From: Sipunculus nudus
Taxonomy: Eukaryota; Annelida; Sipuncula; Golfingiida; Sipunculidae
Reading direction: 5' to 3'
Assembly (NCBI GenBank): GCA_026874595.1
Contig: CM049313.1
Span: 46,632,159 to 46,696,158 of the forward strand
DNA: 64,000 nt
A program made the translations under genes and the position numbers. This document shows positions 1 through 11,905 of this stretch, in pieces. Below the pieces are notes generated by a model. That model was given only the letters and a program-made list of their open reading frames with translations. It was not told where the DNA came from and did no database searches. Positions within the stretch are counted from its first letter, which is position 1, and every line of letters starts with the position of its first letter.

Positions 1-266
1 AACTATTTCAATGAATTGGAAAAAAATTAAAGTAATTTTTTCAAGGCAGTAATTGTTTGTCAAATCAAATTTTAAAAAAATCAAATTAAATGTAAAATAT
101 ATAATTTTTAATTACACGCCACGTATGTTTTTTTTTAAATTATTTTCAATTATTTTATTTATTTCTCATGATATGCTTTTCTAAACTGTCTAATCTAAAG
201 TTACAGTTATTTAAAAATCTGTTTTGTTTGATTAAAATAATATGAGTTCCCCTAATAATTGTTTTA
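1..266. other. AT-rich non-coding start of window
   Basis: No gene, RNA or repeat is recognised in this AT-rich stretch. It has short A and T runs only. Confidence 0.5.
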
Positions 267-273
267 TTATATA

Positions 274-344
<71 letters not shown>
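267..344. repeat. Compound (AT)n-(AG)n microsatellite
   Basis: An (AT)n tract to about 312 passes directly into an (AG)n tract to 344. The apparent open reading frame over it (YIYI then RERE) is an artefact of the dinucleotide repeat. Confidence 0.95.
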
Positions 345-346
<2 letters not shown>

Positions 347-364
347 AATTATCTTCTAGTTTTG

Positions 365-1715
365 TCATGTCAAGCAAGTACCCCATTGAAACATCCTCAA
401 ATGAACATAACAAGCTAGTACCCCCTTGGAACATGTCAACTTATCTCAATGGACCATTTCAATAGTTTAAATGTCAATTGCCCCCCCCCCCCCCCCGCCC
501 ACATTTACTACCCTGAACATTACAATGGAGAATCCCTTTGAACATCTTCTACCCTGAACATGTCAAGTTAATATCCCTTTGAACATTTTCTACCCTGAAC
601 ATGTCAAGTGATTATCCCTTTGAACATCTGCTACCCTGAACATGTCTAGTGAATATCCCTTTGAATATCTGCTACCCTGAACATGTCTAGTGAATATCCC
701 TGGAACATTTTCTACCCTGAACATGTCAAGTGAAAATCCCTTTGAACATCTGCTACCCTGAACATGTCTAGTGAATAGCCCTGGAACACCTACTACCCTG
801 AGTATGTCTAGTGAATATCCCTGGAACATCTCCTACCCTGAACATGTCAAGTGAGTATTCCATTGAACATCTACTATACCCTGAACATGTCAAGTGAATA
901 TCCCTGGATCATCTACTACCCTGAACATGTCAAGTGAATATCCCTGGAACATCTACTCAACCCTGAACATGTCAAGTGAGTATCCCTTTGAACATCTGCT
1001 ACCCTGACCATGTCAAGTGAATATCCCTGGAACATCTATTACCCTGAACATGTCTAGTGAATATCCCTTGGAACGTCTACTACCCTGAATATTTCTAGTA
1101 AGTATCCCTTTGTACATCAACTACCCTGAACATGTCAAGTGAGTATGCGTTTTAACATCTGCTACCCGTAAAATGTTAAGTGAATATCCCTTTGAACATC
1201 TGCTACCCTGAACATGTCAAGTGAGTATCCCTTTGAGCACATACTGCCCTGAACATGTCAAGTGAGTATCCCTTGGAACAACTGCTACCCTGAACATGTT
1301 AAGTGAATATCCCTTTAAACACCTACTACCCTGAAAATGTTAAGTAAATATCCCAAGGAACAACTGCTACCCTGAACATGTCAAATGAAAATCCCTTTGA
1401 ACATCTACTATCCTGAACATGTCAAGGGAGTATCCCTAGGAACATCTACTACCCTGAACATGTCAAGTGTGTATTTCTTTGAACATCTACTACTCTGAAC
1501 ATGTCAAGTGTGTACCCTTTGAACATCTGCTACTCTGAACGTGTCAAGTTGTATCCCTTGGAACATCTTCTACCCTGAACATGTCAAGTGAGTATCCCTT
1601 TGAACATCTACTACCCTAAACATGTCAAGTTTGTATTCCTTTGAACATCTACTACTCTGAACATGTGAAGTGTGTACCCTTTGAACATCTGCTACCCTGA
1701 ACATGTCAAGTGAGT
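365..1715. repeat. 41-bp minisatellite array
   Basis: The units carry CTACCCTGAACATGTCAAGT followed by a GARTATCCCTTTGAACATCT-like half. Successive CTACCCTGAA motifs at 549, 590 and 631 are 41 bp apart, and later units vary by small indels. Copies at 365-470 are strongly diverged, and a poly-C run (about 481-496) sits between them and the main array. Roughly 30 units are present. The minus strand reads open for long stretches only because the unit lacks stop codons. Nothing indicates that it is expressed. Confidence 0.93.
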
Positions 1716-2993
1716 ACCTAAAAGTAATCAAAGGTTTTCCATTTCGCCAAATAATGTTATTTGTCTCTCGGTTCCTTGGATAAGGCATCCTATACCTAGC
1801 TTTCTCTCTATTTATATATGTGTGTGTTACCTGTACCTTACAAGACATCTAACAGAATGTGCATTGTGTGTTCTCTTGAAAACGTAGAGTAAATTGTTAA
1901 ACAGACCTTTTTTAATTTGGATAAGTATCGGAAAAAAGAATAGTTTATACCGTATTGGAATGTATGGTCAAACTTTATACCTTGAATGTTTGACCTATAA
2001 ACATGTGGCTGTCGTATACAAAAGCGTATTTGTTCTCCTTGAATACAGAGAAAACATGTTTAAATCAGTGTGACTATTGTCGCTTGCATGGGATCACGTA
2101 CAGAACTCCCCTCTTGCGGTCTTGGGCGCCTGAAGTAATGTTAAGTGAGTGGCTGGTAATGGTCGCATTTGACGGGGACTGCTTCTTGAGGAGGCGGCCA
2201 CTACCGCGAGATGGAAACACTAATTCAGTAAACCCGCAGTGACGAATCGGCCGCGACAGTCCGCTTTGTGAAGTGGGCGGGCGTTCCTGATCACCAAGTG
2301 GGTGGATCAGAGGTTAAACATGGGCTAAACAAACTACCGTCCCCGGCTAATGCAATAGCGAGAACGCTTAGCCTTCTGAATAAAGAAAATTAAGCAAAGT
2401 GTACTCTGCTCAATTACCCCCTGAGTTACACTTAACAGCCCGACAAATGATGTTTCATGCATTAATCCTCCCCGTTTTTGCTACTTTTATAAATGTTTAT
2501 CAATAAACTGAAACCGTGTAGACTACCTCCCCTTTTCTTGATGCACTTATTTGTGAATTTTATAGAAAAGGAATAGATGTGTATGCAGGTAACCTCTCTC
2601 CCATTCTGAGGGTCTTCCCCAGATTTATTTCTCTTTTCCTATATGTGTGTCTTTTTTTTTCTTTTTTTTTTTTTCCTTTCTTATTTCTTTCTTTCTTTCA
2701 AACTTTTTTTTATCTCTGTGAATCTTCCTTCTTTCTTTCATCACCTTTTTTTTTTATTCCATCCTTAATTCCTTTCTTTGAATCTATGTCCAATTTCCTT
2801 CTCATATTCCTTTAGAACTTTCATTTTTCTTATCTTACTTTTTTCACCTTTATTTTTCTCTAATTTGCATATACATGAAACACGTTTGATTCAAATGTAA
2901 ATGACCTTGAACAAGGCTTTGGTCGGGCGAAAGCCTTTCGCTTTCCATTTAAATTTGCAGACCAATAATTGCCGTTTGCATATCCATAGCTGC
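1716..2993. other. Non-coding stretch with GC-richer island and pyrimidine tract
   Basis: No supported gene. Bases 2040-2400 are clearly richer in G and C than their surroundings and could be a regulatory island or an old repeat. Bases 2620-2850 form a T/C-rich tract with several poly-T runs. Confidence 0.4.
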
Positions 2994-3032
2994 TCCCCCC
3001 CCCCCCCACCCCCCAACCCCCCCCCCCCCCCG
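2994..3032. repeat. Poly-C-rich tract
   Basis: This is a near-continuous C run broken by single A or AA interruptions, ending at CGAG. Tracts like this often mark transposon ends or assembly-difficult sites. No partner end is seen here. Confidence 0.9.
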
Positions 3033-5917
3033 AGTTCAATTATTTGAAATTATTACCTATGATATACTGATGGTCCCAATGCCTGCCTATTCTAATCTTA
3101 ATGACGCTGATCTTAATTATTCAAATGAGATTGTAAAGTGTGCCCACAATTTTACACATATTTTCCTTTATAAATTAGAAAATGACTTTCCTTCCATCAA
3201 GATTCATCTTTAAAATATACTTCAGTCTTATCTATAAAGGACACATATAAGAAAACAAGGGTTTTTCAATTTCCAGAAGTTTCACGTTTGCATATAGTCT
3301 TGAGGCGCAGTATGGTGTAATATGGCAGGAACGTGGGCAAGGCGTGATTAGAGCGGGCAACTCGACGATTCAGCTCCAAGAATCGCCCATCAGGACAATG
3401 ATAGCGTGTAATGTGACCAAATTGTGTTCCGATTACTCCACTTTGTGCGTGTGGGCCGCCCGGGAGAGTCTTTCTTCGCTGCCATTTGTTGGCCAAATGT
3501 TATCATAAATACAGGATGAACGAGCCAGGCTGGTGCAATCAGTTAACAATTATTTACCCAAACCCAATGATCTACTGGCCCGAGATGGACTACAATCCTT
3601 TGTGCGTGTCTTTCAATGTGATAAATTGATAACGTTAAGCATGATCTTTGTCATGACCGCGGGGCATCTCCCTGGTTCCGTGGGACGCAGCATCCGGCCT
3701 CTCCATTCTGAATCAGGAAAGAACAAGACGAGAATTCAGCCTTTTATCTACCAAACACAAGACAGATTGGATTGCGGTGTGCCTAGTATGAGGGTATAGT
3801 CGTCGATGGTCGTGCGTTCCCAGGGTAGGCGGATGCGAGCCGGACTTGTTTTTGCAAGCATTTTCCTGTCGTATAAATTGACCTTTAAGTTGTACTCTCC
3901 GTGTCCAAATGAGGACTGTGTGTGATTACGGAGCCATTGAACTTGAGGCAAAAAAGACAATAAGAAAAGAAAGTAAGATACATTCAAAAAAGAAGGAAAA
4001 ATAGGAAATTCCAGTATGTGTGATATATGAGAAAAAAACATTATTTATCGGAAAATGTATTGTCTAAAGATACAGAGAAGAAGAGAACACAGATCAGTTC
4101 TACATTTTCTTCTTCTTTTTTCTTGTTTCATTTTCTTCTTCTAAAATCAATAAAGTGTCTTTCCTTTAATCCTTTTTACACAATATGCAAGTAGAAATTT
4201 CTTTATCTCCCTTTTCTTCTATTCCATCGTTTGTCTTATTTTTACATATTACATTCACTAAGCTCATATTTGTCTATTCCCAATTTGCAATAAATAATTA
4301 AGTAAAATTGCTAAATGTATTGAGTTCCAATAAAAGGCATAGCTGTGAGCATAGCCTTTGTAAGTTTCTAGGAGGTAGCTTCAATCTTCCTCCCACATAT
4401 AAATGACTTTTTTTAAACATATTACTCTTCTTATATTTTAAATCAAATTTGTAAAACGAAAGAGATATATATGCAACATGATATGGGTTAGCATGATATT
4501 TATAACGGATATTAGACAACCTATAAACATCCATGTATGTATACCCATTTAGATGTATTTTGGTACTTTGTTGACATTAGTTTACAATTTTAGCGGGAAC
4601 AAGCCGTAAGTCGACATTAATAAAGCTGCTGTCATGCGGGACGAAGCATTTTGTCACGTGATACCCCAGCCCCTTTTCACACGTGGCGACAGTGTCGCCG
4701 ATTTCATCGTTCGCCACCTGCAAGTTAATTGTTTAACCGTACCCGAACCGTAAAGACGTGGGGCTTATTTTACGATCTCGTGAGGGTATCTCGACGGGGG
4801 TTCCGGTAGTTGTGTTGACATTTCAATAGGTGTGAAAGCCTCGGCTATTTACTGCCGTGACTCAGATGAACCAAGATTCAAGTTTTCTACAGACTCTAAA
4901 TCTAATTATCACCGATTACGATGCCAGCTCCTCTCCGAAGGTAAAGAGTTTTTGCCTTAAGGTCGGCACCATGGGTCGCCAGGACCACCACGCCTAAATA
5001 AACTGCCCAAAACCGGGCATCATCCCTGCTGATACGTCACTCAAAGGGAATAAGAATTAAATCCCCTGATTGGAGGGTCACGGTGTAAACTACTTTAAGA
5101 TATTCTATAATTTTCATGCATGGATTTTGAGTGATGTGGCAGTTGACTATATACTTTTTTTGGCACAAATTATACAAAAACGCTATACGTGCATATAAAT
5201 CTGCATATTGTTTATTGTGATATGTGCATTGATACATGGCTGTCATGTGTTATTATATATGTTCCATTAAGGAACTAGTTTAGTAGTATATAGTTGATGT
5301 AAGTTTATATTCTTATATAATTACAGGTTTCGATACTTGATTTATTTTCCTCAATTTAACGATTCTGCATATGCTTAAGACAGTGTATTAAGCATTATGT
5401 GCCATAACCTACAACTGTAACTTTTTCATTTATTGCGGTTTTTGACTGTGAAATGCTCATAAATGCATGCGTTTTGAATGAATAATGGGAAGGCTTTTTG
5501 GTGTTACTTTCATCATTATGCATGGGCGAAGCTTGTTAAAAAATGAAATCAATCATTTTTAGTATCATAAGAAACTGCTTGTTTTAACGAACATTAGACC
5601 ACTAGCTAGTTTGTGTAGTTGTAAAGGGGAAATGTACATTTCTAATTCTGGATTTTTGCCAATCTAAATTTTAATATGTTGAAGAAGATACTTGCCCCAA
5701 TAAGTATAAAATTAAATTTTATACTGAACTTCTGAGTTTGCAATGTTATTTTCTATAACAATTATACAATTTGTCATATTTACATATTTATATGTATAAA
5801 ATCTGTGCAGTTAAAAATTTCCTTGAAATATATACACTGCATGCATGGTGCAAAGGCGTATATATATATGGCGTCAAGAAAATTTGACAGCTAAAGCTGG
5901 TTTTCGGAATCTTTTTT
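3033..5917. other. Non-coding stretch with GC-richer islands
   Basis: No supported gene. GC-richer islands lie at about 3290-3520, 3640-3860 and 4560-5040. The last contains the palindromic E-box TCACGTGA at 4654-4661. The islands have no long open frames with protein-like composition, so conserved non-coding DNA or old repeat fragments are both possible. Confidence 0.4.
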
Positions 5918-5918
5918 C

Positions 5919-5985
<67 letters not shown>
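5918..5985. repeat. (AT)n microsatellite
   Basis: A long (AT)n tract interrupted once by GT. Confidence 0.95.
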
Positions 5986-5990
<5 letters not shown>

Positions 5991-7789
5991 GTAAATCACT
6001 TCCGTGAGTGCACATTAACCTCATGCATATATTGCCATGCAAGCCTATATATATAACTTGTCTGATATACTCGTCTTTCTTATATTATTATGAAATGGTG
6101 AGTTTAACAATTTTGGAATTATTTTAATATGTGCATTAATTTGATAAAATATATGACACCAGTCGATTAAACTACAACAAATATTCCAGTAGAATATGAA
6201 GAGATAAAACAAATAATAAAATGTTTCGTTTGGAATCCTGCTCTTCATATATGTATATATACTGTTAAGGAAAACAGGAATAAACTCAAAAATAGCTCTG
6301 ATAAATTCGCTTTACGTTTTTAATTTTCGAGTTCTATCCAGTGTATTTGATTGTCTTCATCCACTTACATTAGGCAGTACTATAATTACAAGAAAAGCGC
6401 AATGGACAAACATGAAACATACATGAAAAGTCATTTAGGGAATACTGGAAAGTTAAGATGTTCGCATGCTGACTCGGCACGGGTTTCTAAAAGACTGGAG
6501 CAGCTATATAGGTGTCTGCACGCACACCCTCTCCCGGCGGCTCGGCAGCTCACGGACAACCGGTCCTTAATTCTCTAGATTAAGTTCCGATCACTCCTAA
6601 TCACGCCAATAAATCCCAAGGGTATCCATTACTAGGAGCCATTTGTTGGTCAAAATATTGTGGCAAATAGAGGCTGCTTGAGCTTTCGTCGTGTAATCAT
6701 CCCACAATTATTTCTACAAATCTGCTTCGCCCGGCGTCTTGAAAGCCCGCCTGATGCCATTGTGCGGAGCAATAACCCTTCCCGATTGATTTGACAAATC
6801 GACGGCGTTCACTAATCATCCATTTGGCGTGGTCGATATAAGAGGCACTGGGCGTTTTGGCGCGCTCCTAAATTGCGCCAAAAATGTCGTTTGGTGTAAC
6901 ACAAAATTACTCTCCTTTTTACCCCCATGCTGAGCCGCGCGCTAATTCCACCTTGGAGGATTTCTCTTAAGTAACTTTTATTTTTTCACTTTCAATCTTC
7001 ACATGAAGCTTTTTTGTTTAATTTACCTGTATTAACAAATATTGACATAAAAATATTTAACTTTAGTCGATCATGTGTTTTCATGGACGAAACGTGCGTG
7101 GAATCCGCCGTATAGAGTGATTCCATCAAATATAACTTGAAATATTATTGATATATTTTCGTGAGATGTATAGAAAAATATCATATGTTAGATCTGAACT
7201 TGACATTAACTGGTTCCTATACTTATCTTTATGATTTTCTGTTTTATCGAAGATGTTTTACATCACAGCAGTTGAATAAAAGTATTTAGATTTTAGCTCT
7301 ATATATATGATTCCCTTTCAAGCGAATTAAAAATGATAGCTCACAAGCTTTACTATGTATTATAATTATGTAGATTAAAGGATCGCGCTTTCATTTTTGT
7401 CATTTTGACTGAATGGCCAGAATTTCAACCATGACCAGTTAATCGAGTTTGTGAAAAAAATTAAATCACCTGTTATGGTTATTCAGATGAGGCATAAAAT
7501 TTAAATAACGCACCAGTGAATGCTTTCTGATGATGCAAGAGGCATCAAAAAGAAGCCAAAAAATCACAGGCCTTTTTTTGGGGTGGGGGCAATGTTACAA
7601 GTCCCGCTCCGTTGAAAGAGTGGGGACAAAGTACAACATCCCCCCCCCCCCAATCATTGGGCGTATATTAAACATGATTTTTTTTATTTTCGAAATAATT
7701 TCATCAATCATTTTACAGTTTCGTTATATTTTTCAAATTATGATTTTTCAGTCCAGGGATTTTGTCCTGTTTGTCATAAGGCAGGTGTG

Positions 7790-7791
<2 letters not shown>
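5986..7791. other. Non-coding stretch
   Basis: No supported gene. A GC-richer island covers about 6460-6960 and carries the inverted E2F-like pair listed separately. A poly-C run of about 12 bases lies near 7640. Confidence 0.4.
6855..6883. promoter_or_regulatory. Inverted pair of E2F-like sites
   Basis: TTTTGGCGC at 6855-6863 and its exact reverse complement GCGCCAAAA at 6875-6883 are separated by 11 bp inside a GC-richer island. TTTSGCGC is the established E2F/DP core. No coding start was found downstream on either strand, so a role as promoter or enhancer is inference. Confidence 0.35.

Positions 7792-7830
<39 letters not shown>
7792..7830. repeat. (GT)n microsatellite
   Basis: A pure GT tract of about 39 bases. 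Confidence 0.95.
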
Positions 7831-7833
<3 letters not shown>

Positions 7834-8026
7834 CATATCATGTGAGACGCCTCACTAAATTGTCAAAAAATGTTAGCCCGTGTCTGAGTTTTTATTAAAA
7901 TTATCAATAACAATGGATGAAAATACATGCTTCAGATTATGTAGTGCATGGGAGTTAAGAACATTATGTTATTTTGGATTTTGTCCTGTAAGGGAGGGGG
8001 AGGGGTTAAGAGAATTTGAAGAGGTG

Positions 8027-8030
<4 letters not shown>

Positions 8031-8092
<62 letters not shown>
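8031..8092. repeat. (AT)n microsatellite
   Basis: A pure AT tract of about 62 bases, followed by further broken TATA-rich sequence to about 8170. Confidence 0.95.
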
Positions 8093-8094
<2 letters not shown>

Positions 8095-8416
8095 AGGGGG
8101 GTTCAGCCGGTACAAGTCTATATATATCTATATAAATATACATATATATAATGTATATATATTATATATTAAATAAATAAATACATGTATTTACGTAAAT
8201 TATTATAGACGTAAATTCACTTTTCGCCTGATAAATACATTTTCCTATACGGTCATATGTATACATTTTTTTCTATCTTGCAACCAGGTTTATTTATAAG
8301 GTTTATTTATATTATTTAAACGTTGTGTAAGGCGTATAGAGAATGAACATTCAAATACAAGTGTTGAAAAACAACAAGAAGTAAGTAAAATTAAATATAT
8401 GTATTAAAATCAATTA

Positions 8417-8418
<2 letters not shown>

Positions 8419-8465
<47 letters not shown>
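8419..8465. repeat. (AT)n microsatellite
   Basis: A pure AT tract of about 47 bases. Confidence 0.95.
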
Positions 8466-8468
<3 letters not shown>

Positions 8469-8739
8469 TATTATTATTTTCATTTAGGTATTTATTATTT
8501 ACATATTTTTATTGATAATGAAGTTGATCACTTGCGTGTTAATTCAGAATATTACTCTTTATTTAAACCAATCATTTGTCTTCATAATTTATATTTTATA
8601 TTGCATTTATTTTACTTATGGTCAACACATGAAAATACTCTGTAATGGTATCCTTTTTTCCTTTATAACATCATGGTATTTCTTGATATAGATGAATGTC
8701 TCCTCTCTTTAATATAAAGACTCGTGTTCCCTGTATTCA

Positions 8740-9240
8740 AATCCAGCCTGTTTTCATGACAGTCGGTGTTGAGATTGGATAATTAGGATTTGGTTGGTGG
8801 GAGAGTACTTTTACTGATTAGTCTAATTTCCCTGCCGCGCCAGATGTGAATGAGAAGCCCTCTCGTAATACCCAGGTCGCGGCGAACAAATCGACGAGAA
8901 TGCCAAGTGTTCTTCTAACTGCTGCTACAATGCGCCAACGGGGGACCGCCTATTAAACACATCAAACTGTGAAACGGGGAGGACTGTCCTCCCGGCAGGG
9001 GGCGTTGGGTGTTTACAAATTGCGGGCAATGTTGTGCCTCAACAATTTGTAAATTATATACCGTGGGGGCTTGACACTGAGGAGGGACGTCCCCTCTGTG
9101 ACGTAATTCTGGGGTTCTCTGTTACATCGTTTTCGTATGTGCTATGTAAACTTCAAGTTCACACGCATCGTGTCTTTGAGAAAAACGATCTATTCAGTTT
9201 ATAAATACCGTGGATTGTTGTAATGAAATACTAGACACCT
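8740..9240. other. GC-richer island with hairpin
   Basis: This 500-bp island stands out from flanking AT-rich DNA. It contains a perfect 11-bp inverted repeat (TTTACAAATTG at 9012-9022, CAATTTGTAAA at 9043-9053) around a 20-base loop, and a CRE-like TGACGTAA at 9099-9106. No tRNA or known RNA fold was recognised. A conserved non-coding element is the best guess. Confidence 0.35.
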
Positions 9241-9291
9241 TATAATTAGATGACCTTATTTATCCCTCTAACAGTCTTCGCCAGTTTTCCC

Positions 9292-9292
<1 letters not shown>

Positions 9293-9330
<38 letters not shown>

Positions 9331-9436
9331 TATATATATAAGTATATATATATATATATGCATGAAATATATATATATGCATTAAATATATATATATGCA
9401 TTATATATATATGCATTATATATTATGTATAAGATG

Positions 9437-9503
<67 letters not shown>
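9293..9503. repeat. Degenerate (AT)n tract
   Basis: Long AT runs are interrupted by AAG, GCATGAA and GCATTA spacers. The ATATGCATTA-type spacer recurs about four times, so it is partly a higher-order repeat. Confidence 0.9.
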
Positions 9504-9505
<2 letters not shown>

Positions 9506-10637
9506 TTGAAAATATCATGCAGAAATATAACACTGCATGGTAATGAAAAATTTGCACGAACAAATTTGTATCGATGTTTGCTTCATAACTTAAATCAGAA
9601 TATGCTACAATGGGCAAATTAATGAACACTAAAAAATAAACTTATACTGTGTCCAGAAGGAAATAACTATATGTATATGTAAAACATTAAAGTAATTGAT
9701 ATATACCGATATATATATATATATACAGTCATATTATAAAAATTAATTTGCATTTTGCTTCGGAAATTGGCCGGATTTCAGTATGGCAAAGTGTGAATAC
9801 GTCATGCACCTTGTTCGTCCATACAAATTAAAATACAAATCTTATTATTACCTCGGTAAATCAAGCAATAAACGAATAAATGAATTAATGAAAAGGAAGT
9901 CTACATTCAAACAGATCAGTGCACATGCAAAAACAAGCGAACACTATATAGATGGAGTGTATCTGAAAATTTATCAGATGAAACTTGGGAAACTTATAAA
10001 TTATTATATATGCATTATGAACTTATAATTTTAATTTGTAATAACGTATGCATTAGTAAGACGTACTTTTTAATAATATTTTTAGCATAATATTGTTTAA
10101 TATATACTGTTGATAATCAATGTTATAACAAGTAAGCAAGTATATTGTTGTTATTGTTATTATTTTTATTGTTGCTGCACTTATTATTAAACAGATTATA
10201 CTTATATAGTATAAAATACAATTTCCCAAGTAAGAAAATAAGGAATGTTAATACCATCTTTACGGGAAAAGAAATTAGGCCACTAAAAAAGAAAATACAG
10301 TAAAATATTCCACATATAGACTCTGTCACTATAAAAAAATGGAACTTTAAGAGGGCATATTTCTTTAGTTTTGAACATTTACCGATCATGTCAAAATAGG
10401 TGATTTTTCGAGAACCCGTAGAGAGGATTCAAAAGGTACATGTACTTAAATTTTGAAACTGCTCATAAGAACGACACACATTTTAGCGAGAATCCATAAT
10501 AATTTTTTAATTCCTTGAAAAGTTGGAGGCATGTAATACATGCAGTAACATAGAGCGATGCAGCGGAGGACGTGGTGTATATTTATCCTTGAAATGATAG
10601 ATCTCTGACAAATAGGAGCGGCGATCAACAATTATTT
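9504..10637. other. AT-rich non-coding stretch
   Basis: No supported gene. The short open frame at 9783-10028 has a composition expected of AT-rich random sequence. A brief AT tract lies at about 9709-9725. Confidence 0.4.
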
Positions 10638-10662
10638 TGTGTGTGTGCGTGTGTGTGTGTGG
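10638..10662. repeat. (GT)n microsatellite
   Basis: A short GT tract with one GC interruption. It forms the left edge of the direct repeat described next. Confidence 0.9.
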
Positions 10663-10880
10663 CCTTAAATACCGCAAATATTGTAAAACCACGACCTGCC
10701 TTTCAGATCATGATATATGTCCTCGTTTATGGGAGCAGTTCCTTTATAGAACAGTTCCTTTATATTAGGATCATGATATGTTCTTGTATGGGCGCTGTGA
10801 TTTCTTAGAACAGTCGTTTTTGTGTGTGGCCTTGCCATAAATTTTGTTAAAGCACGACCTGCTTTTAGGATCATGATATT
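10648..10880. repeat. Imperfect direct repeat
   Basis: A segment beginning GTGTGTGGCCTT and ending CACGACCTGC...GATCATGATAT occurs at about 10650-10712 and again at about 10820-10880. Additional partial copies (AGGATCATGATAT, TTCCTTTATA, AGAACAGT) lie between. This is a small degenerate tandem duplication with a period of roughly 165 bp. Confidence 0.7.
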
Positions 10881-10980
10881 TTGACGTAATTTTCTCAGGG
10901 GGCGAGGTTATGTATTATATCATATTGATGCGCAAGGCTGCAGACAGTCATGTCATTCATTCATTGCTGTTGCCAACCGC

Positions 10981-10984
<4 letters not shown>

Positions 10985-11033
<49 letters not shown>
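10985..11033. repeat. (AT)n microsatellite
   Basis: A pure AT tract of about 49 bases. Confidence 0.95.
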
Positions 11034-11036
<3 letters not shown>

Positions 11037-11174
11037 GCAGTTAATCTTCATTCATACACAATAAGCAACGAATCATGATTTCAGACAAATGCAGGATCTT
11101 AGAAAATAGGTGCAGGTTTTACACACTGATATTGGTGATAGCCGTGAATACACTTCTCAGTAGGCATTTATATT

Positions 11175-11905
11175 TGGGCTGGTAAACCTAACTTTAGTCA
11201 TGATACAAGCCATGTGGGGGAATGCACTGGAATGGCCACCCGTTCTGTTGCCTTAGTATCGTGGTAGACAGCCGATTATCTTAACATTAGGCTATGGGTG
11301 ATGAATTAACACAAAAAGAATAAATGTCATTTCCTGTATCGTGTACTAGTTGGCTGCCGTCCAGTAACCCGTGTGAGTGACCCGTGTAGTCATGCATGCG
11401 GTCAGATATTCAACAAGGAATTTACCAATACGCTGAGTTCTCGCATATGCTAGGTATTGTTAGAAAGTATACTCAAACTAGAAAAGCACTTAGAGAATGC
11501 AGAACTTCGCCAAGGCAGCTCATTACCCCTATATGGCATTGTTAGAAATGCAGCATTTTTCCTTTGAAATTTCCTCGATCTAGATGGTGCATCCTGATCA
11601 CCCCAAAAAAATCAATAAATTATTCTTTGTATCATTGACAAGCTATCCTGAAATTTCATCAAAATCTGTTAATAACATTTTGAGTAATGTTGCTAACAGA
11701 CAAATAGACCGACAAACAAATAGACAAACCAACGCCGGAAAAAAACATAACCCCCGCAAAGGTAAAAAGTTAACGATTGGTTTAGTATATGTCACATGAC
11801 AGCGTAGTTGTAGGCCATGTATGAGGCGTTGTCATAAATGACGAAATATTTGCATCCTTATAGTGTGTGATGTAAAGGCACGCTGACTCTTAATGCCAGG
11901 AGGCC
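11175..11905 (+). repeat. Dispersed repeat R1, copy 1 (interrupted)
   Basis: This segment matches 58245-58690 in the same orientation. Shared runs include GTTAGAAAGTATACT, TAACGATTGG and AATGACGAAA-TATTTGCAT. Relative to the other copy it carries about 280 extra bases (about 11490-11768), which look like a nested element. No protein-coding capacity is apparent, and the family type is unknown. Confidence 0.75.
11490..11768 (+). mobile_element. Nested short element, relative of family E
   Basis: This block interrupts R1. It starts near a CGCCAAGG motif, contains AAATTTCATCAAAATC and a CAGACAAATAGACCGACAAA-rich segment, and ends near CGCCGGAAAAAAACATAACC. The same order of motifs (AAATTTCAT, a short tandem A/C-rich tract, then a CATA-CCTC-like end) occurs in the E elements at 15.9, 16.3 and 43.9 kb. 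It is probably a non-autonomous mobile element. Its class is not determined. Confidence 0.55.
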
